In this document: positions 44,352 through 56,800 of the stretch, piece after piece | Numbering within the stretch: position 1 is the first letter of the stretch | How the letters are laid out: every line of letters starts with the position of its first letter | Assembly: GCA_001179805.1 (NCBI GenBank) | Contig: CWGI01000001.1 | Location: forward strand, 496,001 to 560,000 | DNA length: 64,000 bases | Direction of reading: 5' to 3' | DNA from: Candidatus Hepatoplasma crinochetorum | GTDB taxonomy: Bacteria > Bacillota_I > Bacilli_A > Mycoplasmatales > Hepatoplasmataceae | Notes under the pieces: generated by a model | What the model saw: the letters and a program-made list of their open reading frames with translations, nothing else | The model's database searches: none | Told to the model about the DNA's origin: nothing | Program-made: the position numbers and the translations under genes

Positions 44352-45110
44352 ATGAATAAACAATTACAATGATTTCCAGGTCATATGCAAAAAACACTTA
44401 ATGAATTTTTAAGTTTAAAAAAAGAATTTAATTTAATCATTTTTTTATTGGATTCAAGAGCACCTAAATCATCGTTTATTGAAAGCTTCTCTCAATTATT
44501 AGAAGATAAAAAAGTAATAATTTGTTTAAATAAAAGTGACCTCACTCCTAAAAGTGATCTTAAAAAATGAGAAAACTTTTACAAAAAAAATTTTTTAGAT
44601 GCAATTTCAATCTCTTTAAAAGAAAATAGAATAAATAATCGAAGAAAATTATTTAATCTTTTGGAAAAACATCAAAAGGTAAATGGATATACAAAAGTAA
44701 TAATAATTGGAATTCCAAATATTGGTAAATCAAGCCTTCTAAATTTGCTTATTGAAAAAAATTCAGCAAGAGTACAAAATATCGCCGGTGTTACAAAAAA
44801 ATTAAATTGATATCAAAAAGGAAAATTCTTATTTCTTGATACTCCGGGAGTTTTGGTTCCTAAATTTGAAAATGACTTACAAGGAACAAAACTTGCCTTA
44901 ATTGGAGCTCTTAAATTAAATATGATTCCCGTTGAGACTGTAATTGAATTAATGTTTGAAATTTTTAAAGAAAAAAAAATTACATTACCATTCAATTCTT
45001 TTTTAGATTTACAATCTAAAATAAAAGATCAGAATTTACAAAACAAAACTTATCTAAAATTAATTGATGATTATCAAAAACAAAAATTTACAAAATTTAT
45101 TTTAGATTAA
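44352..45110 (+). CDS. rbgA: Ribosome biogenesis GTPase RbgA (YlqF)
   Basis: The protein (252 aa) is a circularly permuted GTPase for late 50S assembly. QWFPGHMQKTL at the start, LLDSRAPKSS, NKSD (the G4 motif, here N-terminal to the P-loop), GIPNIGKSSLLN and DTPGVLVPKF are in the permuted order. Trp 7 is TGA. It lies 55 bases after tRNA-Ile. Confidence 0.94.
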
Positions 45111-45153
45111 TGAGATTTTTATATTTATTTTAATAATATTATTTTCGATATAT

Positions 45154-45915
45154 ATGCGAGAGATTTTATTATATTTTTCTGTAAAATACAATGGAAATTG
45201 AGATGAAATATATAGTGCGTTAAAAGAAAAAGAAAGTATTAATTATTCTTTATATAAGCAAATACTTAATAGATATAAAAATAAAAATTATATTACTATA
45301 ATTGATAATAATTATCCAAAAAACTTAAAGAAAATAGCTTTCCCTCCTTTTGTAATTTATTATCAAGGAAATATTAAATTATTAAATCAAAAGGAAATAA
45401 TTTGATTATTTGGAGCTAAATTTTTAGAAAGTGAAAAAAGGATTTTTTATAATCTAAAAAATCAATTTGACCAAAAAAATATTATAGTTGTATTAGGACA
45501 ATCAAATCCTTTTGAAAATGCTTTTATTAGAAATAGTAATTTAAAAAAAATGATTTTAGTAAAAGATTCAGGAATAGATTCACAAATAATAATCGATTAT
45601 AAAATAGAACAAAAAATTATTGAAAATAAATCTCTTATTATTTCTGAATTTCCTGATTATAATTTGCCGACAAAGAAAAGATGATATAAAAGTAACAAAA
45701 TAAAAATAGGATTATCAAATGGTATTTTTTTATATAATACAGAAAAAGCACAAGATATTTTTAATGTTCTTTCTCATGTTATTTTGGAAAATAAAAAAAT
45801 TTATTGTTATACAGAATCTTTTTATAAATACAATTTAAATTATGAATTAATAAAATATGGCGGCATAGAAATAAAGGATGTTGGAGACATAGTTAAGAAA
45901 TGACAAAAAATTTAA
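45154..45915 (+). CDS. dprA: Divergent DprA/Smf-like protein
   Basis: The protein (253 aa) keeps the DprA block YPKNLKKIAFPPFVIYYQGN, the N-terminal SAM-like segment and general length, and lies immediately before topA, as dprA does in many bacteria. The Rossmann-fold GSRxxS motif is, however, not evident (EIIWLFGAKFLESEKR at the matching place), so the DNA-binding core may be degenerate. DprA loads RecA on incoming DNA during transformation. The ATG at 45154 has no Shine-Dalgarno sequence, and the 3' end overlaps topA by 16 bases. It could be a relic or could have changed role. Confidence 0.65.
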
Positions 45916-47906
45916 TAATAGTAGAATCACCTAATAAAATAGATAAAATTCAAGCATATTTAAATGATGCATTTAAAAAAAATGAATTTAAAGTTATAGC
46001 TTCTGTCGGTCATGTGCGCGATCTTCGCAAATATGGGACTAAGATGGGTCTTGGAATTGATCTGGATTTAATGGAACCTATGTATGAACCAATAAGATCA
46101 AAAAAAGAAATTATTGATAATATTAAAAAAGAAGTTATTAAATCTGAAGTAATTTATCTTGCAACCGATCCCGATCGTGAGGGAGAGGCAATTGCTTGAC
46201 ATATTACACAAATTTTGCCAAATGATTTACTTAAAGAAAAAAAATTTTATCGCATAAATTTTAATGAGATTACAAAAGATGCAATTTTGCATGCGCTAAA
46301 ACATCGTGGTGATTTAAATAAAAATTTAATAAATTCGCAAGAGGCAAGAAGGATGCTAGATAGAATAATAGGTTTTCGTCTATCCTATATTACAAATAAA
46401 AAATTACGTGCATCTAGTGCTGGTCGAGTAAAATCTTCTGTTTTAAAATTAATTATGGATCGTGAAAATGAAATAAAAAATTTTAAAAAAGATTTTTGAT
46501 GAACGATTGAAGCAAAATTTGATAAAAATAAAGTTTTAATCAATTCTGATAATTTATTTAAAGAAATAAATTATCTAAAAGAAAATCAAGCGATAAAAGT
46601 TAAAAAAGAATTAACAAGTGAATTTATTTTTGAAAAAGATCAAAAATCAGAAACAATTATTTTAGCTCCACAACCTCTTGAGATGTCATCTTATCTTATG
46701 GCAGCTTATAATATGTATGGATTAAGTAATAAACAAGCTACTGCTGCTTCACAAATGCTTTATGAAAAAGGTTTAATTACTTATCCTCGTACTGATTCTC
46801 AAAGAATAAGTTCAAAAAAATTTATTTCCGATACTAAGAAATTTTTAATTGAAATTTTTGGAGAGAGATATTATTCTGGATTAAGAAGATCAAAAAAAGA
46901 ACAAAAAATTGCTGCTCAAGATGCTCATGAAGCTTTAAGACCGACAGATCTGAGAGTAAGAAGTTTTAAATTAAATACACCAGAATATACATTAATGGAA
47001 AGAAAAGCATATGATGTTATTTGAAAAATTACAGCAAAATCTTTCTTAAAAGATGGAATAAATTTAATTGTTAAAAATCTTTATGATAATAATAATCATA
47101 AATTTGTTTTAAAAGAAACAATTTATAAATTTTTAGGATTTAGAATTATAGATAAAGATTCTTATGAAAAAGAATCAGTTATTCCCGCACAAACAAAAAT
47201 TATTATCGAAACGAAAAATATTAATGTAAAAGAGCATAGTACTCAACCACCAGCAAGATATAATCAATCTTCAATTATTAGAAAAATGAAAGAAGAAGGA
47301 ATCGGAAGACCTTCTACATATTCAACAACAACTTCTGGGCTTGTTAAATATGGTTATATTGAAAAGCAAAAAGGAATTTTAGTTCCTACTGATATTGGTA
47401 ATGAAACTAATAAATTATTATTATCTAATTTTTCTGAATTTATAAATGAAAAATATACAGCAACAATGGAAACAGAACTTGATGAAATTGCTGATGGAAA
47501 ACTTTTAAAAGGAAAATTTTTAATTGATTTCTGAAAAGAATTTAATCCAAAAGTTCAATTTGTTGACGAAACGGTTCAAGTTAAATTACCAGAATATTTA
47601 GATGAAAAATGTCCGCTCGATGGAGGACAACTAGTTTATAAAAGATCAAAATATGGAAAATTTATCGGTTGTGAAAATTATCCTAATTGTAAATATGTAA
47701 GAAAAATAGAAGTTCGAGATAAATTTGAACCAATTTTAATAGAACAAAAATGTCCTAAATGTAAAACAGGTGATCTTGTAATTCGTAGATCTAAATTTGG
47801 TAATTATTTCATTTCATGTACAAATTTTCCCAAATGTAAATTCATTATGGAGAATAAAGAAGCTGATCCAATAATCAAAAAGTTTATACCAAATAATAAA
47901 AAGTAA
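45900..47906 (+). CDS. topA: DNA topoisomerase I
   Basis: The enzyme (668 aa) relaxes negative supercoils. TOPRIM acidic residues lie in LIIVESPNKIDKI and YLATDPDREGEAIAWH, the catalytic tyrosine is in GLITYPRTDSQRIS, and EEGIGRPSTYSTTT follows. Two C-terminal zinc fingers are seen, CPLDGGQLVYKRSKYGKFIG...CENYPNC and CPKCKTGDLV...CTNFPKC. Several TGA codons, including a double TGA at 46498-46503, encode Trp. Confidence 0.97.
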
Positions 47907-47940
47907 ATTTAACAATTTTTAATTAAAAAAGGCAATTTGT

Positions 47941-48046
47941 TATAATTTAAGTAAAACAAATATAAAACAGATATATAGATTTTTAAGCGGTGTCATTTTG
48001 ATTCTTAATTTTGAAGTATATCGAAGAAAAACTAGGAAATATAAAC
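47941..48046 (+). promoter_or_regulatory. Promoter and leader of rpsB
   Basis: TATAAT at 47941-47946 is followed by an untranslated leader of about 93 bases that holds AAGCGGTGTCATTTTGATTC and ends with the Shine-Dalgarno AGGAAA. It may carry a ribosomal-protein feedback site; no known leader is recognised. Confidence 0.45.
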
Positions 48047-49177
48047 ATGCAAGACATAAAAGAACAAAAAGTAACAGATAATAAAGAAGAAATTAATAAT
48101 GATGTAGATAAAATAATAGCAGATGAAAAAAAAATATCTGATGTAACTATTAATATTGATGAAAAAGGAAGAAAGATTCCTTTAATTGCAAAAGAAAAAT
48201 TATTAGAAGCTGGAGTTCAATTTGGCCATAAAACACAACGTTGAAATCCAGCGATGAAGCCATTTATTCATGGTGAAAAAAATGGAACACATATCATTAA
48301 TTTAAATAAAGTTAATGCTTCATTGAATGTATCTTATAATGCTATCAATAAAATTGCCGCTCGAGGGGGAAAAATTTTATTTGTCGGAACAAATAAACAT
48401 TCAAAAAAAACAATTAAAGAAAATGCATTACGTGTCAAAACTTATTATGTAAATGAAAGATGATTGGGTGGAACTTTAACTAATTTTAAAACAATTCAAA
48501 ATTCTGTTCGTCATTTGCGTTATCTTGAAAAATTAGCAAAAGATAATTTTACTGGATATACAAAAAAAGAGGCTGTTAAGTTACAAAAAGAATTAGATAA
48601 AGCAGAAGCAATGCTTGGGGGAATAAAATATATGCGTAGACTCCCAGATGCAATATTTTTAACATCTGTTAGTGATGAAAGAATTGTAATAAAAGAAGCT
48701 GATAAATTAGGAATTCCTGTGATTGGAATAGTTGATACAAATTGTAATCCACGAGATGTAAAAATTCCAATTTTTGCTAATGATGATGCAAATAAATCAA
48801 TTTCACTTATTACAACACTAATTGCTGATGCAATTGCTGATGCAAAAGGCGAAGAACGAAAAGCCGCATTTTTAGATAAAGATCAAGTTGAATTTATCGG
48901 TCTTGAAAAATCTACATTCCGCAAAACTAATTTTAAAAATGCGAGTTTTAATCAAGATTCAAATAATAATAGAAATTTTAAGAAAGATTATAAAAGAGAT
49001 TCGGGTTTCAAAAAAGATTTTAGAAGAGAAAATGGTTCAAATACATCAACTGTAAATAATTCAACTAACTCAACTAATACAAATAATTATAGTAATTCTA
49101 ATTATTCAAATAATTTTAAGAGAAATCCAACAAGAAAAGTTTCTAATCCAACTAACTCTACAAGAAATTCTAATTAA
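48047..49177 (+). CDS. rpsB: 30S ribosomal protein S2 with N- and C-terminal extensions
   Basis: The S2 core ([20 protein letters not shown], about residues 54-73; YVNERWLGGTLTNFKTI; PDAIFLTSV; VIGIVDTNCNPRDV) is complete, but the protein is 376 aa, against about 240-260 usually. About 45 acidic and lysine-rich residues precede the core and about 85 Asn/Ser/Lys/Arg-rich, low-complexity residues follow it (NNSTNSTNTNNYSNSNYSN). The ATG at 48047 is preceded by AGGAAA; a TTG start 36 bases upstream in frame is less likely. It is followed by tsf. Confidence 0.95.
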
Positions 49178-49191
49178 ATTTATAGGTTAAA

Positions 49192-50076
49192 ATGAAAAAA
49201 ATAAATATTGAAGATATTAAAAAATTAAGAGAAATTACAAGTGCAGGATTAATGGAAGTAAAAAAAGCATTAGATAATGCTCAAGGTAATTTTGATAAAG
49301 CAATAAAATGATTGCGAGAAAATGGGCTTGCAAAAGCAGCAAAAAAAGCAGATAGAATCGCTGCTGAGGGTGCGATCTTTATTTTAAATATAAAAAATAA
49401 AATTATTATTTTAGAATTAAATTCAGAGACAGATTTTGTTGCTCAAAATAAATTTTTTCTTGAATTTGGAAATAAACTAGCGAACTATATTGCTGATTCA
49501 AATTTAAAAAATAATGAATTAGAAAATTTCAAAGAAAAAATATTTGATAAAGAAAAAATAAGTGAAAAAATAGCTTTTCTTTCTGCTAAATTAGGAGAAA
49601 AGATAAATTTAAGAAGATTTTATGTTTTGGATTTAAAAGATTATCAAATTGGAAGTTATTTACATGTTAATAAAAAGATCGGTGTTATTGTAGTTGCAAA
49701 AAATGTTGATCAAGATTTATTAAAAGATATTGCAATGCAAATAGCCGCGATGAATCCTGAATATTTAAATTTAAATGAAATTCCTGCTGCAAAAAAGGAA
49801 GAAGAATATCAAATTGCAAAAAAAGATTTAAAAAATACTTTAGAAAATAAACCAAAAGAAATTCAGGAAAAAATAATTAATGGAAGAGTTAATAAAATTC
49901 TTTCTGATATAGTATTAGAAGAGCAAAGCTTTGTAAAAGATAATAGTAAAAAAATTAAGCAACTTTTAAGAAAAGATGCAAAATTAATTACCTTTATTCG
50001 TTATGAAGTTGGTGAAGGGATTGAGAAAAAGGTTGAAAATTTTAAAGACGAAGTTATGAAACAAATTAAAAAATAA
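49192..50076 (+). CDS. tsf: Translation elongation factor Ts
   Basis: The protein (294 aa) recharges EF-Tu with GTP. KKLREITSAGLMEVKKALDN and KAIKWLRENGLAKAAKKADRIAAEG are the two N-terminal signatures; ELNSETDFVAQN is the nucleotide-exchange TDFV motif. TAGGTT lies before the ATG. Trp at 49309-49311 is TGA. Confidence 0.96.
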
Positions 50077-50099
50077 AGAGTTTTACTCTTTATTTTTTT
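50071..50099 (+). terminator. Intrinsic terminator overlapping the tsf stop
   Basis: AAATAAAGAGT (50071-50081) and ACTCTTTATTT (50085-50095) with loop TTT and further Ts. It includes the tsf stop codon and separates rpsB-tsf from pyrH, at least partly. Confidence 0.75.
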
Positions 50100-50117
50100 A
50101 TAATTTTAAGAGGAACT

Positions 50118-50846
50118 ATGATTAATAAAAAAGAGCGCATTATTCTAAAATTATCAGGTGAGGCATTAACTAATTCAAAAGAAAAATTATTTTCACAAGA
50201 TATATTAAAAAATATTACGGAACAAATTTCCTATTTAATTAAAAAATATCAATTAAAAATTGGAATTGTAATCGGTGGGGGTAATATCTTCAGAGGTTCA
50301 TTTGCAAAATCATTAGGGATGATTAAAAATGAAGAGACGGCAGATCATATGGGAATGTTGGCGACAACAATAAATGCTCTTGCTTTAAATATTTACCTTA
50401 AAAATGCAAAAATTAAAAGCACGGTTTTAAATGCTAGAGAAATTAAAGGATTATTAAAAGAAGTCTCAGAAAAAAATATTGACGAGGCTTTTTTAGAAAA
50501 TGATGTGATAATCTTTGGAGGTGGAACAGGGAAACCTTATGTTTCAACAGATACTGCCGCAGCTTTGAGAGCGATTGAAAGTAAATCTTCATTTATTTTG
50601 ATGGCTAAGAATAATATTGATGGAATTTATAATAAAGATCCAAATAGATTTACAGATGCAAAATTTTTTAAACAAATAACTTTTAAAGAATTTATCAATC
50701 TTAATTTACAAGCAATAGATCATCAAGCATTAGAGAAATTACAAGATACAAATGTTAAAATAATTGTATTTAATATGAATGATAAAAATAATATAATAAA
50801 ATTGTACGAGAACAAATTAAAAATAAAAACGGTTTTAACTAAATAA
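50118..50846 (+). CDS. pyrH: Uridylate kinase
   Basis: UMP kinase (242 aa) of the amino-acid kinase fold, converting UMP (for example from Upp) to UDP. IILKLSGEALTN, GIVIGGGNIFRGS, FGGGTGKPYVSTDTAAALRA and NIDGIYNKDPN are all present. TAAGAGGAACT precedes the ATG. It precedes frr by two bases. Confidence 0.96.
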   Translation: MINKKERIILKLSGEALTNSKEKLFSQDILKNITEQISYLIKKYQLKIGIVIGGGNIFRGSFAKSLGMIKNEETADHMGMLATTINALALNIYLKNAKIKSTVLNAREIKGLLKEVSEKNIDEAFLENDVIIFGGGTGKPYVSTDTAAALRAIESKSSFILMAKNNIDGIYNKDPNRFTDAKFFKQITFKEFINLNLQAIDHQALEKLQDTNVKIIVFNMNDKNNIIKLYENKLKIKTVLTK

Positions 50847-50848
50847 AA

Positions 50849-51394
50849 ATGAATAACTATATTAATGATTTAAAAATCAAATTAGAAAGTATTCAAGATT
50901 ACTATCAAAATGAATTAAAAAAAATAAGAGCATTGGGTGCTCATCCTACTATTTTAGATAATGTTTTTATTGATTATTATGGGACAAAAATGCCTTTAAA
51001 TCAATTATCATCAATTAAAATTCAAGATGGAACAATTATCATTATAAATCCTTATGATAAATCTAAATTAAAAGACATGCTAATTTCATTAGAAAAAGCA
51101 AATTTAGGTTTTAATATTCAAAATGATAGTGATATTATTAAAATTTACGTTCCTCCACTTACGGAAGAGAAACGTAAATTTTATGCTAAAAAAGCTAAAG
51201 ATTTAAAAGAACAAGCAAAAATAAATTTAAGAAATGTAAGACAAGAGATTAATAAAAAAATAAATCTTGATAAGGAATTATCAAAAGATCAAATAAATGA
51301 TTATTTAAAAGAAGTACAAGATTTTATCGATCATAAAAATAATCTTTTTGATAACTTATTGAAAGAAAAGGAAAAATCGCTTTTTAAAATTTAA
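50849..51394 (+). CDS. frr: Ribosome recycling factor
   Basis: The protein (181 aa) splits the post-termination ribosome with EF-G. RALGAHPTILDNVFIDYYGTKMPL and IKIYVPPLTEEKRKFYAKKAKDL are family blocks. It sits in the pyrH-frr-cdsA cluster. Confidence 0.96.
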   Translation: MNNYINDLKIKLESIQDYYQNELKKIRALGAHPTILDNVFIDYYGTKMPLNQLSSIKIQDGTIIIINPYDKSKLKDMLISLEKANLGFNIQNDSDIIKIYVPPLTEEKRKFYAKKAKDLKEQAKINLRNVRQEINKKINLDKELSKDQINDYLKEVQDFIDHKNNLFDNLLKEKEKSLFKI

Positions 51395-51396
51395 TT

Positions 51397-52452
51397 GTGG
51401 AAAATAATCAAAAAAATGATATTAAAATAAAATCGATAAAAAATAATGAATTATTTAAAAGAATTACAACAGCAATAATTTTACTTGTTGTTGTAATTTT
51501 GTTTATTCTCCCCGCATCTTATATAAATTTTGGAAGTGAAGCTCCAGACAAGTTTGCTAAATTTATAAAATATGATTATTTTTTTATCTCAGTTATTGGA
51601 TTATTATTGGGATATATAATTTTTGAAATTGTTAACTTTACTTCCCCTTATAAAAAAGATAAAAATATTTTCTGAGTTAATTTAATTTATTTAGAAATTA
51701 TATTTATTACAATTTATGCTTTTACTTGCTATTATTTTATAAGAGATTATAATCCTATTTGAGCAAAACCTAATGATGTAGCACAAAGTTTTGGCTATAA
51801 TAATCAAATAAATTCATTGATGCTTTATTTATTATCATTTTCTGTTGTCTATCTTTTAATAAATGTTGGTTTTGCATCTGAAGCAAAGGATTCTATTATT
51901 AATCTTACTGTTTCTTTTTTAGCTTTTGCTTTTGTTTTATCAATTTTATTTCTTACAATTGCTTTTGGATTTACAGTGATTTTAATGCTTATTCTTACTG
52001 TCGCTTTTATAGATACTTTTGCTTATTTTGGCGGGAAGGCTTTTGGCGATCAAAAAATATTTATTAATGCCTCTCCTAATAAAACAATCACAGGTTTTGC
52101 TATTGGTCTTATTAGTGGATTTATTTTCTTTATATTTTTTTATTTTGTTTTTGTTGCTAATATGGAAAGTTCTAATCTTTATTGAATAAATGATGATCGT
52201 TATTTAAATATAGGTCAAAATACAGAATATTTAATTCATAATTTAAATTTGAAAATTAGTGCATTAATGATCGTTACAATCGTTTTATCTCCGTTTGGCG
52301 ATGCCTTTTTTTCTAAAATTAAACGTAATTATAATCAAAAAGATTTTGCAAATATCTTACCCGGACACGGAGGAATTTTAGATAGAATTGATTCTCATAT
52401 CTTTAGTTATACAATATTTTCTTTTGGACTTTTATTTATTGTTTTTATTTAA
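51397..52452 (+). CDS. cdsA: Phosphatidate cytidylyltransferase
   Basis: The integral membrane enzyme (351 aa) makes CDP-diacylglycerol for phospholipid synthesis. The C-terminal signature is seen in SPFGDAFFSKIKRNYNQKDF, then ANILPGHGGILDRIDS. About eight membrane segments precede it. The start is GTG at 51397, two bases after frr. uppS, which usually lies between frr and cdsA, is absent, as expected without a cell wall. Trp is TGA at several sites. Confidence 0.92.
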
Positions 52453-52488
52453 TATAATTTTCTTAATTGAAAAAGAAAAAGCGCAGAA

Positions 52489-53817
52489 ATGATATTTTTA
52501 TATTTTTTACTATTTTTAGTTTTACTACTAATTTTTATTACAATAATAACCTTTATTCATGAATTGGGTCATTTTTATATTGCTCGAAGAAATGGTGTTA
52601 GAGTATCAGAGTTTTCAATTGGTTTTGGTCCTGTGATGTTTCAAAGAAAATTGGAACTTACAACAATTAGTATTCGTTGATTTCCTCTAGGTGGATATGT
52701 TGCCGTCCTTACAGATGAAGTAATTTTAACGATTGAGAAATTACGTGATAATATTAAAAATTTAGGGCCAGAAGAAAAAAAAGCCCAGGAAAAATATATT
52801 CAAAAGAAACTTTCTGGTCTTACTCTACATGAAAATTTTGCGCAGCAAAAAACATTAGATAAAATTTCTGCACCTAGAAAAATTTATTTTGCTTTAGGGG
52901 GAATTTTATTTAATTTTGTCTCAATTTTCATCGCTCTTACAATTTTTTATACAATTAGCGGAAGAGAGGTAGCCAATGATACTTTACGTGAATATGGAGC
53001 GATATTTGAAGATCAAACTAGGGGTGATGTTCGTTTAGATTCACCGATCTATATTACAGATATTTATGATGTAAAAGATTTTACAGATCAAGAAATTGAA
53101 AGTATTACGATTTCAGAATTAGAGCAAGACAGTTTAATTGCAAATGGTTATGATCAACTCTATCAAGATTTTGATGCTTATCAAAGGGCAGCTGAAAAAG
53201 GGAGTGGCGGATTTATTGATTTTCCGACTACTAAAGTTTTAATTGCATATAAAGATAGTAATCAAAATCAAAAATTATTATTATATAATTTTTCACTTAC
53301 AGATAATATTGGTTATGATACACTTTTTATTTATGATTATGATTCTATAAATGATATGGTTGATATTGATACAAAAGTTTCATATACATTAATTAGTTAC
53401 ATTAATCTTGTTTATTATCGAACAGAAGGAGCTGATTATATTCAATATCCTCTATTTCTAGCGATATATTATGCTTTTATAGATACATTTGTTTATATTT
53501 ACCATGGAATAATTATTACGCTTAATTTACTTTTTGGCGTCTTTACAGCAGATAATAGAATAATTGATAGTTATCATAATGTTGATGGAAATTATAATAT
53601 TATAAATATACAAGTTCTTGTTGACTTTTTTGTAATTTTTTCAATGATCACACTTTTATTTAATGTAATTCCTCTACCACCACTTGATGGATTCCATGCT
53701 GTTCGATATGGATATGAAGGAATTTTCAAAAAAGATATTTCAAAGAGTTTAATTAGAGCTTTAACTTTTATTAGTATTACTTTTATGATTATTTGATTTT
53801 TCTTTCTTATTTTTTAA
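52489..53817 (+). CDS. rseP: RIP metalloprotease RseP (site-2 protease family)
   Basis: The intramembrane zinc protease (442 aa) has HELGH (in TFIHELGHFYIARRNG) near residue 26, the FSIGFGPVMFQRK segment, and the second metal-site motif NVIPLPPLDGFHAVRYG in the C-terminal helix. The middle part, about 200 residues, is acidic and does not look like an obvious PDZ domain. Its substrate is unknown. It follows cdsA after 36 bases with no dxr between them. Confidence 0.88.
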
Positions 53818-53837
53818 TTAAAAAAGGATAATAAAAT

Positions 53838-56800
53838 ATGATGAAAATTAATTTTTTAGAGAGTTTAAAATTACCAGATATTTTAAAAAAAGAATTCGAA
53901 TTAATAAATGCAAAATTAGAAATTAATAAGAAAAATGAGGATCATAAACTTTTTTTAAATTTTAAAAAAAATACTGATTTTAAAGCGCAAGATTTTGAAA
54001 ATTTTTATGAAGCAATTTTAGATTTTAAAAATAAAGAAAAAGATATAATTATAAATTTTGAAAATATTTTTTTAGAATGAGATCGTCATAATTTAGATTT
54101 AGATGAAATATATGCTTTTCTTTATTTTCTTTTTCCTAAACTAACAGAAAATAAAATTGAGATGTCAAAATTATATTTAGATTTTTATGATTCAAATCAA
54201 AAAGATTTGATTATTTTTATTGCAAATAATGATACTTATAATTTTATTGCAGATCATATCGATTTCATTCGTAAAATTTTCAAAAATTTTAAAATCTTTG
54301 AAGAAAAATTATTTATAAGACAAGATGCTTCCCTTTTTAATATTGAAAAAGTTATCGAAAATTCTAAACAAGATATCATTAATTTAAATAAAATTTCCAA
54401 AAAGCAAAATAATGATTTCAAAAAAGAAAATTCTTTATTTAAAAATTACAAAAAATTAAATTTGGAATTAAATAAAGAACAAGAAAAAATATTTTTTAAT
54501 GGTGAAATTGTTACTTTCGAAGATAGAAAATTTACAAAAAATGAAAGTATATTATTAAATATTTCCTTGAGAGGAGCGAATAATGATATTATTTTAATTT
54601 CAAAATGATATACACAAAAAGATTTTTCAAAGATTGATTTTAAAAAAAATGACTTTATCATTGCTTATGGAGATTTTAAATTTGATTCTTATATTAAAAA
54701 TTTTAAAATTAACCCTAAATTAATAAAAAAAATAGAAGAACCATTAATTTTAGATAAATCAAGCGATAAAAAAAGATCTGAATTTCATATTCATACTAAA
54801 ATGTCAACAATGGATGGAGTTGGATCGGTAAGTGAGTATTTTAAATTAGCAAATAAAGCAAATTTTAAAGCATTAACTTTTTTAGATCATGATTCTGTAC
54901 AGGCTTTTCCGGAAATTTATCGTGTTGGAAAAAATTATAAGAATATCAAAAAAATCTATGGAGCAGAATTTTCTATATTTGATGATTTAAATGAAAAAAT
55001 AGTTTTTAATAGTCGGGATGAGGATTTAAGAAAAAATAATTTTGTTTATTTTGATTTGGAAACAACTGGAATTTCTCCACTTGTAAATGAAATTATTGAA
55101 TTTGGTGCTGTAAAGATCAAAAATGGAATTAAAATTGATAAATTACAATTATTTATAAAGCCATCAATTAAATTACCAAAAATAATTACTAAAATAACAA
55201 AAATAAAAGATCAAGATTTAGAAAATGCTCTTTCCATTGCAGAAGCAATTCCAAAAATTATTGCTTTTTTTGATGATTATACATTGGTTGCACATAATGC
55301 TAAATTTGATTATTCTTTCCTTAATGCAGCATTAGTGAAGTTAAATAAAGAACGACTTAAAAATCCTGTAATTGATTCTTTAAAAATTTCTTGACTTGTA
55401 AATAATCATTTAAAAAGCCACCGTTTAGGAAATGTCGCTCGTGCTGAAAATCAACATTATGATGACACAATTTCTCATCGTGCAGATTACGATGCTGATA
55501 TTTTAAAAAATGTTTTCGAAAATATGCTTCATAAACTTTATGATTTAAATATTCGTAATCTAAATCAATTAGAAAAAGAAATTAATACAGATTTAATTAA
55601 GCAACGTTTATTTTTAAAACATATAAGCGTAATAGCAAAAAATCAAACGGGATTAAAAGATTTATATCAATTAATTTCTGATGCTCATATTAAATTTTAT
55701 AATAAGAGAATTGATCTTCCCTCTCTTCCTCTTTCTTATATTATAAATAAAGCCAAGAAAGGAAATATTTTACTAGGATCGGCTTGTGCGAATGGTATTT
55801 TATGAGAAGAAATTAATTATTTTAGTGATAATCTTAAAGATATTTTTAATTATTATGATTATATAGAGATATTTCCCCCTTCGGTTTATAGTTATTTAAC
55901 TCGCGATGAAAGGTTTACAGAAAAACAAATTGAAGAAATTATCAATAATATTATTTTATTAGCAAAAAAATATCATAAAAAAATTATTGTTAGCTCTGAT
56001 GCTCATTATGTAAATAAAGCAGATAAAATAATAAGAGATATTTATATTACAAATAAAGGATTAGGTGGAAGATTACATCCCCTTTTTTCGCGTAATAATC
56101 CTAATTATAAAAATCCTGATCAACACTTAAGATTAAATAACGAATTAGAAGCGGAGTTTAAATTTATTGATGATAAAAAGTTACGAGAAGAAATTATTTA
56201 TCAAAATGGGAATGATTTAGTCGATCAAATTGAAGATATAATTCCGATCAAAAGTGAATTATACTCTCCAGAAATAAAAGATGTAAATACAAATTTTAAA
56301 GATTTAATTAAAATTAATTTAAAAAGAATTTATGGTGATAATCCAAACCAAAAAATAATTGAAAGAATCAATCGTGAGGTTGATTCGATCATAACACATA
56401 AATTTGCTGTAATATATTATCTTTCCTCAACTGTTGTAAAAAAATCATTAGATGATGGTTATCTAGTTGGATCAAGAGGATCTGTCGGTTCTTCGCTTGC
56501 AGCAACACTTTCTGATATTACAGAAGTTAACCCACTTGAACCACACTATATATGTGATAAATGCAAGCATCATTTTTTTGTTGATAATGTTCTTTCTGGA
56601 TATGATCTTGAAGATAAAAAATGTCCGATTTGTAATTATAAGATGCGGGGAGAAGGACATTGAATTCAATTCGAAACATTTTTAGGATTTAATGGGGATA
56701 AAGTTCCTGATATTGATTTAAATTTTTCTCGTGAATATCAAGCAAAAATACATGAATATGTAAAAGAAATTTTAGGAAAAGATAATGTTTATCGTGCTGG

